The notes beneath the pieces are model-generated. The model was not told the DNA's origin and searched no databases. It saw only the letters and a list, made by a program, of their open reading frames with translations. DNA of 64,000 nt from Protopterus annectens (taxonomy: Eukaryota; Chordata; Ceratodontiformes; Protopteridae): assembly GCF_019279795.1 (NCBI RefSeq), contig NC_056749.1, positions 581,679,415 through 581,743,414 of the forward strand, written 5' to 3'. A program made the position numbers and the translations under genes. Below, in pieces: positions 10,891 to 22,800 of this stretch (position 1 is its first letter; each line of letters opens with the position of its first letter).

Positions 10891-12754
10891 GTCGTCCGAG
10901 TCTGCACCAGTTCTTATTTTACTTTGTATGTGGTTATATAGTTGCTATTTTTCAAAGTTAGCTGGACTGAGATTAACCTCTTCTGTTCCAGTAGCCTCTA
11001 TTATAATATATTCATTTCAACAGTTATAATACAGTCTGACATACAGCTATATTTCTTTTCTGTCCAGCAGGACCCACTGTTGGTACATTTTTAACACAAG
11101 CAGCTTTCCAAATACATTTTCAACACAAGCACCTGTACAAATCAGTTTGATATACAAATGACATATAATGCTTTACAAAACTCCAGCTAGCTATGCTGGC
11201 ATATGTTACACATCCACTGCCCTACTTCTCTTGGCATAGCTGGCAATACCCTCACATCATCACAAGGTTTATCAAGAACTGTTCATTGAGACAAGGCCCT
11301 GGCATATACCCAGAACACTTTGGAGAGACTGTACCTCTAAGCTTGGCTGAGAATATCTGACTACCCTATAAAATGAGCTTGGGACTATCACTGGAGAAGG
11401 AAAGTCTGTTCTGTCCTTCTCAGCTTGCTACTGCTATGACTCTCAGCATAACAAACAGTAGTTTCACTATATGATCATTGTCACCACAAATAAATTTGTC
11501 AGTTTCCCACCATGCAGACAACTGACCCACTTTATGACAATTTGTTTAATGTTGCATTTTTAATCCATATTACAGTTATGTGAGTGAGTGGCAACTGGTT
11601 GCATACTAGACAAAGGAATTATGAGTACTATGTCAATGAAGAAAACAGGTACGTGTCAAAAGCAAGTAAACAGTTAAAGAAACTTATATAATTTACACAA
11701 TGAGAACTTTTATCTTTGGTACATCATTCTTGCTAATAAGATATAAGCAAAAACATAAACAACACTCTAATCTAAACGTGGTCCACTGATTACATACATA
11801 ATTTCAAGACAATGATATCTACAAAGAAAAGCAAATGCAACAGCAGTAAATGTGGTGTAACTTCTACCCAGTGAACTTGCTGTTCTGTTTGAAAGTACAA
11901 GCAAAATGCAAATTTTTATAGCATACCTAGTGACAGTACAGTAGGAGTACAGGATGCATGCTAGAGTTAGACTTACATGTACGGTATACTGGGATGTTGG
12001 GCAAGAAAGATCAAACATACAAAGAGCAATGCAGGAAAATCTCAGATCAGCTAATGTAATATCCAATCACCTTTATGCCCTGCAAAAGCATGAATCATAA
12101 GAAAGCCGCCAGTACCTGTAATTAGTCATAAACCACCGAAGCCATCCATCCTGAAATCAGCAAACTAAGTCATTATTAAGATACAATTGCTGATGAGTGG
12201 ACATTCAGTAATGATCATGTAATATCTGTTGTCACCCTGCTGGAATCACAGATACCTGGTCACATAACTTATTTTTGTTCTGTTTTTATTTTAGTAGCAG
12301 GTCTCAATCGTGATCGCTGCATCTCATCTGGTGGCCATGTTAGCCAGTACTATCCCCAGTTACGTATTCCATATAGCTAGACTGTAGTAGTAACAGCCCG
12401 TAACAAGACCTTGTTGGACTCTGCCAATGTCTTGGGCATACACATGAATTGATTGTTTTGCACTTTGTGTGGGGCTATGGCAAGTTTAAGAAGATCTCGC
12501 ATTGCAGTATAACCCTCTTTTTATGCTGAAGTTTTCCTTTGAGGAAAACTTTCCCCATTTTATTTGGTCTCACATTTCCCCCTCCAGTTAGTACATGCTG
12601 GGCTTATCTAGCCAATGATCCAGCCTTATCGTAGTGTTCCACTATTCTATTCCATGATAAAATGAAGGACTGAAACATGTAAGCTGTTTCCCTGACCTAG
12701 AGCTGGTCTTTGTGTCCCTATAGGTATATTGGCATGTTGAATTAAACACTAGGT
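10891..12754. other. No gene recognised
   Basis: AT-rich sequence with chance frames only. No repeat copies from elsewhere in the window were recognised. Confidence 0.55.
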
Positions 12755-12870
12755 ACTTTTTATTTTTATTTATTTATTCTTTGTTGGCTGGATTGGCACT
12801 ACTAGGCTAATGTCCTCTTTTCAGGGAAGACCTGTGGTAATATTCATACTGACTAGGGGAAATTTGGCCA
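12755..12870 (-). mobile_element. L2-like LINE 3' tail
   Basis: On the plus strand, TTTTTATTTTTATTTATTTATT is followed by GGCTGGATTGGCACTACTAGG and then TTTTCAGGGAAGACC. This is the complement of the L2-like 3' end seen at 1240-1316 (ctccactgaaaatgggcc..agcccagctgaa..ccagtt..aaataaataaa). Only the tail is clear. Confidence 0.55.
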
Positions 12871-13784
12871 CAGTACAAAGGAAACTCAATATTCTTTTCA
12901 GTCTGAGCCAATAATTGGTGGCAGAGGTCTGTTACTGGGCTCAGACACTTCCAACATGGCAGAGGATAGCAATAACAGAGCTGAAAATGGCACAGGGCAT
13001 GTGTAGGCCAGTATAGAGATGACAGAGGTAATTGTGACAAATTTTGATAAAGAAAGGCTTGAAATACAAGACAAATCTTAATGGATTTAATCGAGGAGTA
13101 ACAGGTCAAGGATGGAGATGAGGGTGATTGGAATATTATGGTAGAACGAGTGCTATAGGAACAAGAACAAGAAGTTTCTGAAATGCTGGTAAGAACCTGG
13201 GACAGAAAGAAACAAATGATATAAACTTGGGTGTGTGCTTGACTGGTGGACATGCCACTTTATGGATATATACCTGCAACAAGGTGAATTGAGAAGAATT
13301 GATACAAACACTGAAAGGAAAACTAAAAAGACTTATACCAAAATTATGAGTCAAGCAGAAGAGGAAAATACAGGCTTGCAAAAGAAAAAAGTGATAATGT
13401 TTTTTTTTCTCTTATTAGGTATGATATTATTGATAATATTTCTTTGCCACCGAGTTTTGATTTAAAAGACTTAAGGGCTTTAATTCACTTAGGTAATGAA
13501 GATTTTTGTGAAGTGACATTTGAAACATATTTGTTAGTAGAACAATTTATAAATAAAGCAAAGCAAAAAGCATGCTGTCACCATAGAAAGACATTCTGTT
13601 TCAGAATTTAAGCATGCAATTAAAAAGGAAACTAAATGTACAGTTCAGAACATCAGAGGTAGCAGAATACAAGTTAAGAACTTTTTTCCTATCTGTTTGT
13701 AGTAAAGTACATGATGTTAAGAAAATGTATGATGAAAGTATGAGAACTTGATAATGATAAATGGAAAAGGGGACGTTATTTGTA
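12871..13784. other. No gene recognised
   Basis: Open frames at 12807-13253 (-), 13136-13381 (-) and 13235-13465 (+) have no recognisable domain. Nothing else is supported. Confidence 0.5.
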
Positions 13785-13870
13785 TATGGCCCTGTTGAAG
13801 TCTCACAGTGAGATGAAACTGCTTACGAAGAGAAATATTTTTCTTTTTACAGTTTTAGTTTTATACTCCA
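13785..13870 (+). ncRNA. Decayed Penelope-type tail with hammerhead-like core
   Basis: CTGTTGA (13792-13798, one change from CTGATGA) is followed by a good stem II (TCTCAC..GTGAGA), then GAAA (13815-13818) and CTGCTTACG. Spacing and the following T-rich, A-rich tail match the Penelope 3' tails at 10786 and 59444. The altered conserved A makes catalysis unlikely. Confidence 0.5.
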
Positions 13871-14624
13871 GCTTGACTACTTTTTGAAAGTCTTTATGAC
13901 CATTTTCTTTGTATTCAACTTTGACTTCTCAATAACCCCACTCTAACTGGAATAGGTACTTTTTCCAATACAAATAATGCAAGCTTTTTTAAATTTTGTG
14001 CAATATAGTGTATGTTTATAAATGGCATTTCTAGAATTATTTTTCTTTATAGAATAAATCTTTTCATATATCCTGTTCCTTAAAGCTGTTGTTTACACTA
14101 TCCCTTTTGTGTTACAGTTGAACCTCTTGTTACAGCAAAAGGATATAGGCTAAGATGCTACATTAATGTTATAGGATGCATCATAAATAAATCTGCATTG
14201 GGAGTACATCATATGACATTGTTTTTTGAAAAAAAAAAAAAAAAAGTTGCAGTTTTAAATCAACAAAACTTAGCAAATGACTCGTGTTTTAGACCTGGCC
14301 AAAGTTATAATTGATTTTTAAGGGGGGGGGGGGGGGGGCTAGAAACATCTATGTGTATTTTTGGAATTCCAAATATGGCAGGGATGACTGGGTGTGTTAG
14401 AACAAAAATAAAATCTGCAAACTGGGAGACAAATTGTAATCCCAGAATAAATCATGAATAAAAAAGTAAATTTTAGAATAGGCTACATTGATCTCATTCT
14501 CAGAAGCAGCTTGATAAAATCTATGTCATTTGAAAATTCCAACATCTTAGAAGAGTATTCAAAACTAGCCATAATCACTACCTCTCAACATTTGTCCAGT
14601 TTCATAATCCTCACAGACTGGTCT
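13871..14624. other. No gene recognised; homopolymer runs
   Basis: Contains a poly(A) run near 14230-14245 and a G run of about 15 at 14323-14338. No coding or repeat signal was recognised. Confidence 0.55.
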
Positions 14625-14985
14625 TTATTCACTTTTATTAATAATGTCTTCCCTTGTTAAATAGTAAAATGTTTTTGTATGATGATTAGCTACCAGGTTA
14701 CATATATATTCATGTAAGCTCTCATACAAATGTATTATTGGGTATAGGAGTGAATTAAATGTATTGGTCTTGTGGAGCCCAGTGTGCCAAGTTATACCCT
14801 TATCATTTTCCATTGATAGTTCTAAATTGATTTTTCTTGTAAACAATTTAAGTTCAATAATTAAGTCCACCATGTTAAGTCTATTAGTGGGCACAAAAGT
14901 AAAACCCCCTTTAAATAACTCAACAAGGGTATGAGTGATACCAGTATGACTATAGTTAAAAAATCTTGGAGCCATCAGTGTTAAC
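14625..14985 (-). pseudogene. Penelope-like polyprotein fragment
   Basis: The minus-strand frame reads FFNYSHTGIT..LVELFKGGFTFVPTNRLNMVDLIIELKLFTRKINLEL, broken here for brevity. It aligns residue by residue with the pre-RT block of the main element (FNYTDLDIS..LLSKGMKFIPT..LVDTIKEIKFYCRRLNLAL). Only about 116 residues remain, ending before the RT palm. Sequence divergence from the main copy indicates a different Penelope lineage or an older insertion. A minus-strand hammerhead core upstream at 15754-15782 could be its 5' pseudo-LTR. Confidence 0.8.
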
Positions 14986-15653
14986 TACAGTACCTGTAAA
15001 GCCAGGGGTTATCTCTTCTTCTCATTTATCATTTGTAATGACCTCTGCCTCCACAGTACAACTGGTAACGTCATTGTTGAAAAACCTGCTGCCACTTGCT
15101 GATCACTGCATAAGATACAGAAATGGTTGCCTTAACAGCAGCCTTAATTCTTTAATGCATTTAATATAATAATGCACATTTTAGTTTAATTATTTAAAGG
15201 TAGCCAGCATAATTTTTCTTAGGGCTATAAGTAATGTTTACTGAAAACATGCAATCTATTTTTTCAGTAATTAGTGTAAGTAGGAGTACATGCACTTTGC
15301 ACTGGTAACCTTAATTTTAGAACTGGTAATGCCTGTGAGTTCAGTCATCATTTTGTGGCAAGTGCCGCTATATGGAGGGATAAACTTCATTTTTAAAGTA
15401 TTTCTGAAAATCTATTTAGTTTCTAGTTTGAGTAAACCATTCTGAAAGATGTAAAACATGTTCAAATGGGGATGACAACAGGAAACTATATGAGTTCAGT
15501 CTGCCAAACTTTATTGAGTGTATAAAAGATAAAAATTACAAATGTACATTTAAACAACTGTCATGTATAACAGGTGGTAGTAGCAGCTTTCTATTAATGG
15601 TTTTGCTGTTCATATTATGGAATGTAAATGGATTTACAGATATATAGAAAAAG
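14986..15653. other. No gene recognised; possible 5' part of the Penelope relic
   Basis: This lies between the minus-strand Penelope fragment and the minus-strand hammerhead tail, so it may be the decayed N-terminal or 5' UTR part of that element. No conserved motif was identified to prove it. Confidence 0.4.
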
Positions 15654-15830
15654 CGAAGAGTCCAAAAACAAAACTTTCGAGGCAACACCACTGTTAAAAG
15701 GCTTTAATCTCACAAAAAGAAGACAACGAACAATATAAAAAGTATGTAAGCGCTTTCATGTTCCTCTTGAACGCTTCATCAGACATGTTGGAAATAGAAA
15801 TGTATCTTCATTTAAATATAACAAACCAAC
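15654..15830 (-). ncRNA. Penelope-type pseudo-LTR segment with hammerhead core
   Basis: Read on the minus strand: CTGATGA (15782-15776), a stem II of GTTC..GAAC around an AAGAG loop, GAAA (15757-15754) and GCGCTTAC. A T-rich stretch and TTGTTCG follow, as in the tails at 10786-10880 and 59444-59530. The core residues of the hammerhead fold are all present here. Stems I and III were not traced. Confidence 0.65.
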
Positions 15831-15939
15831 TTATTGTAACCAACCATCTTAATTCATAAATTATTCAATCAGCATTCCTTAATTAGTGTACAAAACACCA
15901 TTTCATTGAACAACTATTATTTAAATAAAAGAAGCATCT

Positions 15940-16641
15940 CATAAATCTCATATTAACTTGACCTAGTAATTACAATAAATATATGAATAAATAAATAAAA
16001 ATGTATGTATTTAAATTTATAAAATATTCATCTAAAACCACACTCATTAATGCTATTGCATATATCTTCTTGATGTTGTCTCAAAATAAAATCTATTATA
16101 ACAATGCATAAATCACTTACTAACTTGACCTAGTTATATTACAATAATTATATAAATTAATGAAAGTGTATATATAAATATAAATAATAAAATATTAATC
16201 TAAAGCCACAGTCATTAATAGCAGCATTCCAAAGAACATTAATTTAGAACAACACCAGATGGCAGTATTGACTAAAACATATTTATTGGGAAGGTATAGT
16301 CAAGACATATTATTACATGTATCCTCTAAGTATAAAATCTGTTATAACATAGTATGTGCATGATTTCCCTGCCTTGATTATACCTGCCTAGTATATATGT
16401 CTGAGTAAATACTGCCATCTAGTGTCGCTCTAAATTACTGTTCTCTTGAATGCCGCTATTAATGAGTGTGGTTTTAGATGAATGTTTTATTATTCATATT
16501 TATAAATTTAAATACATACACTTCCATTCATTTATATAATTATTGTAATCTAGCTATGTCAAGTTATTAACTGATTTCTACATTGTTATAATAGATTTTA
16601 TTTTGAGACTACATCAAGAAGATATATGCAATAGTATTAAT
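15940..16641. repeat. Fold-back (long inverted repeat) element of about 600 bp
   Basis: The segment 16045-16340 is nearly the reverse complement of 16345-16641. The outer arms both read tattgcatatatcttcttga then aaataaaatctattataaca, and the inner arms share accagatggcagta and ataatcaaggcag-like words. The transcript or single strand could fold into one hairpin almost to its centre. Outside the left arm, 15940-16060 is a direct, shorter copy of an arm segment (aacttgacctagt..ccacactcattaat). No reading frame is present. It may be a fold-back transposon or a head-to-head MITE pair. Confidence 0.8.
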
Positions 16642-16649
16642 ATAGTAGT

Positions 16650-19030
16650 AATATGTTTTGATAAGAGGTCCAGAGCACAAAAACTTTTAGCACACCAACT
16701 TAGGCAGCATAAAGTAGAAAGTGTTGCCCCAAACTTAAGGAGCCCATGAAAAAAATAGAGATCTTACAGTCATATTACAGATACTTCAGAAATTTTATGA
16801 AACTGGGTATAAAGCAAAATAATGAGGAAACCAAGAAAAAGCAAAAATCAGATATTCATGGAAGACTCAATTATGCCAAGGTTTGTGGATTATAGGGCTC
16901 AATCATTCATAGCCAAGACAGGAAGAGATTAACTAAAGATGGTTATGTATAATCAATCAACAGGGAAGTCTTCAGGATCATATTGTATTCCTGTGGAAAT
17001 AAAAATCTGGAAAGTTTTGTTTAACAGTATTTTAAAAGGTGGGGAAGTACCAGCATCTTGGAAGAAAGCTGTGGTTTCACAGACCAACTTCAATTTTATA
17101 TCATAAAATGTTTAAGTCTGTACTAGATAAGAGCATGGCAAATGTGTTGCCAAACTGATAAGATATTAATCAGTATGATTTTACTGAGGGAAGACAAACA
17201 TTTGACAATATTAACAGAACAATGATGATCTAGAAGGAAGCAGAATGTAAGAAGATGCCACTATTATTGATGAGTCTTGATACAGAGAAAGCATTGGACA
17301 GACCTAACAGGGATTTTAAGTGAGGCAATGGAAACATTTGCATTTCCTGATAGAATAATAGGGTTAATCTGGTGGATATACGAAGAGACTGAGGCAGAAA
17401 TTAAAGTGGGAAGGTTCCTATTCAATAACCTGCAATCGAACAGGTAATCCAAGTAGGGGTGTCCTATTTCTCCTTTATCATTTGCTTTATAGTTACAGCC
17501 ACAGGCAAAGAAAATAAGGGACTCACAAATTCAAGGATATAACAGGTACTCAGGTAAAGTTAGCCTTATTTGTAGATGATATTATTTTGCATTTGATAAA
17601 TCTAAAATAGGACATTTCAGTTTTGTGGAATAACAAGATGAACTATTTAGGTGTAAGGATTGAAAAGGATTTTGTTATGACAGCTAAAGATATGTGGGAA
17701 GATACTAAATAAAAGAAAATGGAAAACATGGGAAAATAGAAGATCTTGATTATTGATAGTAAAATACAAACAGTGAAATTTTTTTTCCCTTTTGTCTTAT
17801 ATACAGGTCAGGCATATGTTTATCAACCAGAGAAGAAGTTGTGGCCAATAATTAATAAAAAGTTGAAGGAGATTATTTGGGAGGGGAAGAGGGCAAGAGT
17901 TAAGTGGGATAACATGATTCTCCCTGTAGAACAGTGTGGTTTAGATTACCTAATTTTTATGGATACTTTAGAGCTACACAATTAAAACTCATATATATAA
18001 TACTTGCGGAAGGTTATAAATCAAAGTGGAAGGGGTTGATGAAATATAGTAATACAAGAAATAAGGAGAGAGAGAGTAGAAATTTGGGTACAGTTCCTTA
18101 AAGAGAAAAATAACAACCAGCATGCAGAATATTATATTCATAAAGTAGCAGAAAGTATTCTAAGAAGTAAGCCAACATGGAAATGGAGAAAGGAGATTTT
18201 ACAAACAGTGATGACTGCAAGTAAGGGTACAGAAAATAGGAAAAATTGAGTTAGAATTTAGTTGAGAAAATTAGCAAATGAACCATGGTATTGAGTGCAA
18301 GTAAATGGGAAGGAAAGTTAATATAGTGTGAGGAGGCTAAACAGAAGTTTGGACTGTGGTTTAGAGTCTGCCTTCTGTACCAGGGACTGATAGCAGAATA
18401 TAGGCAAAGAGTAAGGTATAGGTGAAAGACCAGCTATGGTAGAGTTTTTAGTTGCATTTAGAACAGAGGTGGTTGCTAAAAAGAGAAAAAGGGATAATTA
18501 GTACATCATGTAAAATAATGCATGATAACTACAATGCTATTAATCAGAGAAGGTTATAAAAGATTATAGAGAGAGAGAGACTGGAAAGGCAATTTACCAA
18601 TGAACAATGGAAAGACATATGTATGGCTTCCAAGGATGCAACAAAGTACAGAGGGTTTAGAATTTTTTCCTGGACGTGTTTGCAAAGAATTTTTATACCC
18701 CAAGCAGATTTCAGATAATTTTTCCTCAGGTAGAGAGCAAATGCTGTAGGTGTTAATGGGAAGAGAGAGAGGGGTGATTGGGAATGTGTTATGGGAATGT
18801 AACTAGCTGGCAGATTTTAAAAAAAATTACCCAGAGAGTCTTTTGTCAGAAATGTTACAGAAGCCAAAAAAAAGCAATTGCTATAAAATGGAAATCAAAC
18901 TCTAAATCAAACATAACTGAATTACTGAATATTGTGAAGGAGATAAAAGAAATGGATATGTGATCCTTAGAAATAGGAATGCTTAAATTTCACAGAAGTA
19001 AATGAAATATGCGGGAATAAAATATGCAGA
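16650..19030 (+). mobile_element. L1/Tx1-like LINE relic, RT to 3' end
   Basis: Broken frames encode SRAQKLLAHQLRQ (the conserved block before RT in L1/Tx1 LINEs), then PVEI..PASWKKAVVS, the palm motif A region (SLDTEKALD), the L-S-P-L-like post-motif-B region, and LALFVDDIILHL with the catalytic Asp pair near 17570-17590. The frame 17746-17985 is the post-RT region (GQAYVYQPEKKLWPIINK). The same words appear on the minus strand at 49330-51360, so two copies of one family are present. Many stops and frameshifts make it a pseudogene. Confidence 0.8.
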
Positions 19031-19615
19031 ATAATGTTCAAGAGGTGGAGTGAGGTGAGGTTTAAAGGAAGGAAAAAACAAAGAGCTTTCCCTCCTTTCA
19101 TTGAACTTCCTCTTCCACAATTTCAATACTTTAAGGGCATGGAAAATCAAGGGATATCCTTTTTCCAAGGAGTAGATCACCTGGTAACCCATGCTTCATT
19201 TGCTTTTCAGAAAGTGCTGAAACACTTTAGGAGTTATACTGTCATAAAATTTGCAGACGTGATACAGAAGGGATAGGAATAACATTGCTATCAAAATAGC
19301 CTTGTCTTCTAATACCATCAGCCACTACAGTGACAGCATATTGTGAATCTTATCCAGGAAAAAAAAACGTATTGATAACATTCCATTACTGCCCACAGAA
19401 ATGGCTACTGTTGTCAGAGGATGATCTGGCTTTGCCTCATTTAAGTTAAGACCTAAGGAACCAAGAAGGAGAATAACATACCTTAAGCCCTACTGGACCT
19501 ATGCTTTAAAATGAACATACAGTAATCATGCAGGCATGGGTGTTTCTGTTTACCCTTTAACAGAAAGCCAAGCACCTGGTAAAATCCAACAAGAAGGAAC
19601 AGCAATGTTGGCATG
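19031..19615. other. No gene recognised
   Basis: Short chance frames only. No repeat match was noted. Confidence 0.5.
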
Positions 19616-20240
19616 GCAACTAGATCTAAGGATGTTATAATTCCATTGCACTCAGCCATCATCAGACCAATAATTTACTACAATTCTCCCTTTTGCATGT
19701 ACTTCACCAGGCACCTGCAACAATTGGAGGGACCATAGATGTTTCTCACCAAGAAATTACAGGGTACACAACACAAGTCTTACTCAGAAAGACTGAAAGA
19801 CCCTGTCACTGTATTCTGTCTCCTGCAGGTTGCTAAGGGGTGATCTGTGCCTGGCTTACAGGGCAGTCTCTGACCAGGCTCTGATGGAAATGGTACAAAT
19901 TCATAAATCAAACTGTGGAGGGTCACTTGCTCCAGGGATCTTAACCTAGCCTCTGACATGCCACTTCTCTGGAACAAGCTTCCATTTCATGTGAAACAGA
20001 GCCCCTTCCTGACCCCCTTCAATCACAACTTAGATCAATGGATATATGACCATAAATTCAGTCCTTGGGTGGCATCCATGTCCCTCCTGGACAGCAGAAG
20101 TCGGTATTAACTACCATAGACCCTAACCTCTGTGAATTTCACTCACTTAACCACCAACAATTAGGGCAACTTGGGATAAATATGGCTAGGTTTGTAAGGG
20201 CTATAGGGCCATTAGCCTAGTAAACTCCTATGAACAAGCT
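19616..20240 (+). mobile_element. CR1-like LINE, heavily decayed 3' part (copy 3)
   Basis: Broken translation shows SAIIRPIIYYNSPFCMYFTRHLQQLE, split over 19645-19730, then LLRGDLCLAYRAVS (19830-19870) and a late WNKLPFHVKQSP block. These match the C-terminal part of the other CR1-like copies. It ends with the family 3' UTR words (ggctaggtttgtaagggctatagggccattagcctagta) and one CCTATGAA octamer near 20228. Divergence is clearly greater than in the copies at 61-64 kb, so it is an older insertion. Confidence 0.85.
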
Positions 20241-21301
20241 GAAAAATGATCCATGCCTATTCAAAATATGAGTAATATCCTGTGTCAAGGAAAGACTGAA
20301 ATATGTTAAGTGTCACCATTCAGATCCCCCAGAGAAGGATGGACTGAAGGGTAACCATCATGAACTTTTAGGTTTTCAAATATTTCTTAGTCTCTGAGAG
20401 ATCGATAATACAGCTCCAGACTTATTTTTTGGGATCAAGACAGAAGTAAGAATGATAACTTAATCCAAGACGTAGGAATGAAATCCGTATGTAACATTTT
20501 ACGACTGACTGTTCTATAAAGTACTAGTTAAAGACAGAGTTCCTGCAAATATTTTTAGAAGTGGACATGAGATTGACAAAAGTTCTATCTTTACCCTGTC
20601 AGGAATAAGCTCTCTAACCATGAATCCTTGGAAATATTTTTTAAACTTTTTCTGATCTGTTCAAGCTGAGAATACTGTTATGTTGCTTGAAAAGTCACCT
20701 GTAAAGTGGTTCAATACCTCTGCTCCAGCATTCGAATTTCAGGGATGGAGCAATCAAATAGCTGCTGAAGAGAGTCCTTGTTCCAATGAGGATGATCAAG
20801 TAAATTTTTGTTTGCATCGAGATACCCTCTAGACTGGAATTTGCTCTGTCCATATCTCTATAATGAAGTGGCTACACATGAAATAAATACTTCTGAAAAA
20901 TAAAGTCTCCTGTTGTAAAAGAGTACTTTCTAACCTGCACAAAGGGCAGAATTTGAGTCAGTTTTAACATTAAACATGTTAAATACATTCTGTATTAATT
21001 ACCACATTTTCTCTAATTCTTAAAAAATAATCATGAGCTTCAAGACTGAATAAAAATCTGTTGACAAAGGCAAAGGTTTAGCCTTGGTTAAAACATTGTC
21101 TATAAAAACTACTAACTTGTTTATACTTTCTGAGAATAACAGAAATCGCTGAAGACCTAAATAAGGAAAAAGGGGAATCATAAGGATACTTTATTTTAAT
21201 AGAGAGTAACATTTTTGCTACTGTTGCACTCATGAAATTGACAACCTTTTCAGTGTTTTCATTCTCAGAGAGCTCATAAGATCAGAGGCTTGTGACATAA
21301 T
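20241..21301. other. No gene recognised
   Basis: AT-rich sequence without coding or repeat signals that could be supported. Confidence 0.5.
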
Positions 21302-21496
21302 GGGTCAGATTCCAAGACTTAATCTTAGTGTAAATGACCACTTATGCTGAGAACAGGTATTTTGGAATCTGACCCCTGGTGTAAGCCTGTTTACAGATAG
21401 GCCTTACACTGAAGTAAGTCACTTGTACTGACAGCAAGACTTTCTGAATCCCGACAGACTTAACACTAAAAGCAACTCTTTTAGAATCTGGCCCAC
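21302..21496. repeat. Short palindromic-ended repeat (GGGTCAGATTC family), copy 1
   Basis: It starts GGGTCAGATTCCAA and ends AGAATCTGGCCC, with an internal GGAATCTGACCC, so the ends and an internal word are complementary. It shares ggtgtaagcctg, agataggcctta and gtaagtcactt with the copy at 31828-31975. No coding capacity. It is probably a MITE. Target duplication could not be fixed. Confidence 0.6.
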
Positions 21497-22639
21497 TAAT
21501 TGACTAGTATTTCAAAGCAAAATGTATTTAAAGGTGTAAGAGCTACTGCAGAATTCAGTGATTATCTCTCTTCTCACATCCTCCACAAACTTACTATATG
21601 TATTCGTGGAATAACATTATGAAAAATATCTTTTATAATACTTAAAAAAGAAAGGTATCTATCTGTTTTTGTCAGATGTATGGGATCTGAGTAAACAAAT
21701 GTGATATTTAGATACATTATAAAACTTATCTAAAAGCTTTAAATGTAGGCAAATTGTATCCAGGCAAGTCGGCAAATAGCACTCATGAGTTTACAAGTTT
21801 TGGATGTCTTGCTTAAAAAATGTCTTCCAGTGGGATCACAGAGAACTTTTATCCTTAACCCAAGATATAGTGACCCAGGATCAGTTGTCTAAAGAAATGG
21901 TGCATGGTATATTAAAGGGTACTTTACCCCTTGAAAAATACAAATGCACTTTAATTACATTTTAAAATTAAAATGTATTCAGATTAAGTGTCTTACTACC
22001 AAGAATCATAGGGTGTTGGTAGATAGTGCCACACAATGCTACTAAAGACTTATGCAGGGGCAGAGGTGATGTAACAGATTGGCACATTTCTCGGCTGTCC
22101 CTTATTTTGACATGTAGTTCTACCCTGTTCCTTGTAAGCTTTTCTTTCTCGTTTTTTTTTTCCCTCCAAAAGTTGCCCTAGTGCCATATGTAATTTGCTG
22201 GGTCTACCAAACACTGCAGTCTACTCCTGGATTAACACCAAATTTTTGGCTGGCTGGGGTCAGTAAGAAGCCTAAGGATGTCGTGGGTGGTTGTGCTGTC
22301 TATTTTCAAGCTGGGGGGGTTCTCTTAAGCCGATCTCTGGTTCCTATCCCAGACATGTGCCCTGTCAAAACTCCATGAGATCATGCAATGGGCAGATGGT
22401 ATTGAACCATTCCCCACTTCTTTAAGGAGGTGACATTGACAAGTTGCCCCATCCATTGCTGGGGGCACATTCCGAATGGCTTCCCAACTTCCACTAGGAA
22501 GTTTGATTCACTTTGTGTACTGATGCCTCCCCACACCCACCCCAGGTGGGCAGGGCTATCCTCCCTGGCCTTTTCATTTGACCAATCCACCAAAAGAGCC
22601 CAGACTGAATGGGCTATAGTCAGGGCTTCATTCCTGAAT
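21497..22639. other. No gene recognised
   Basis: Frames at 22181-22680 on both strands lack any domain. No supported feature. Confidence 0.45.
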
Positions 22640-22800
22640 ACCACCAGAGCAACTATAGTTTTGATTTTCTGGTAAATCACTGAGGATTACAGATGTTTAG
22701 TAGTGCCAGAGTGTTGTTGTATGTGGAGTTTCATACTTATTGTTCAGAAAATAAATCTAGATGCAAAACCCATTGTTTTATTAAGTTTTTAAGTGAATTA
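22640..22800 (+). repeat. Interspersed repeat C, copy 1
   Basis: Shares the words GATTTTCTGGTAAATCACTG, GGATTACAG, GAGTTTCATACTTATTGTTCAG and the preceding Y-rich block with copies at 48720-48885, 48886-49045 (both +) and 57220-57420 (-). No reading frame. Class unknown. Confidence 0.55.

Noticed and set aside
12807-13381. Possible host exons on the minus strand (148 and 81 residues)
   Set aside because: Low-complexity Ser/Cys/Leu-rich translation, no domain, no convincing splice sites and no start context.
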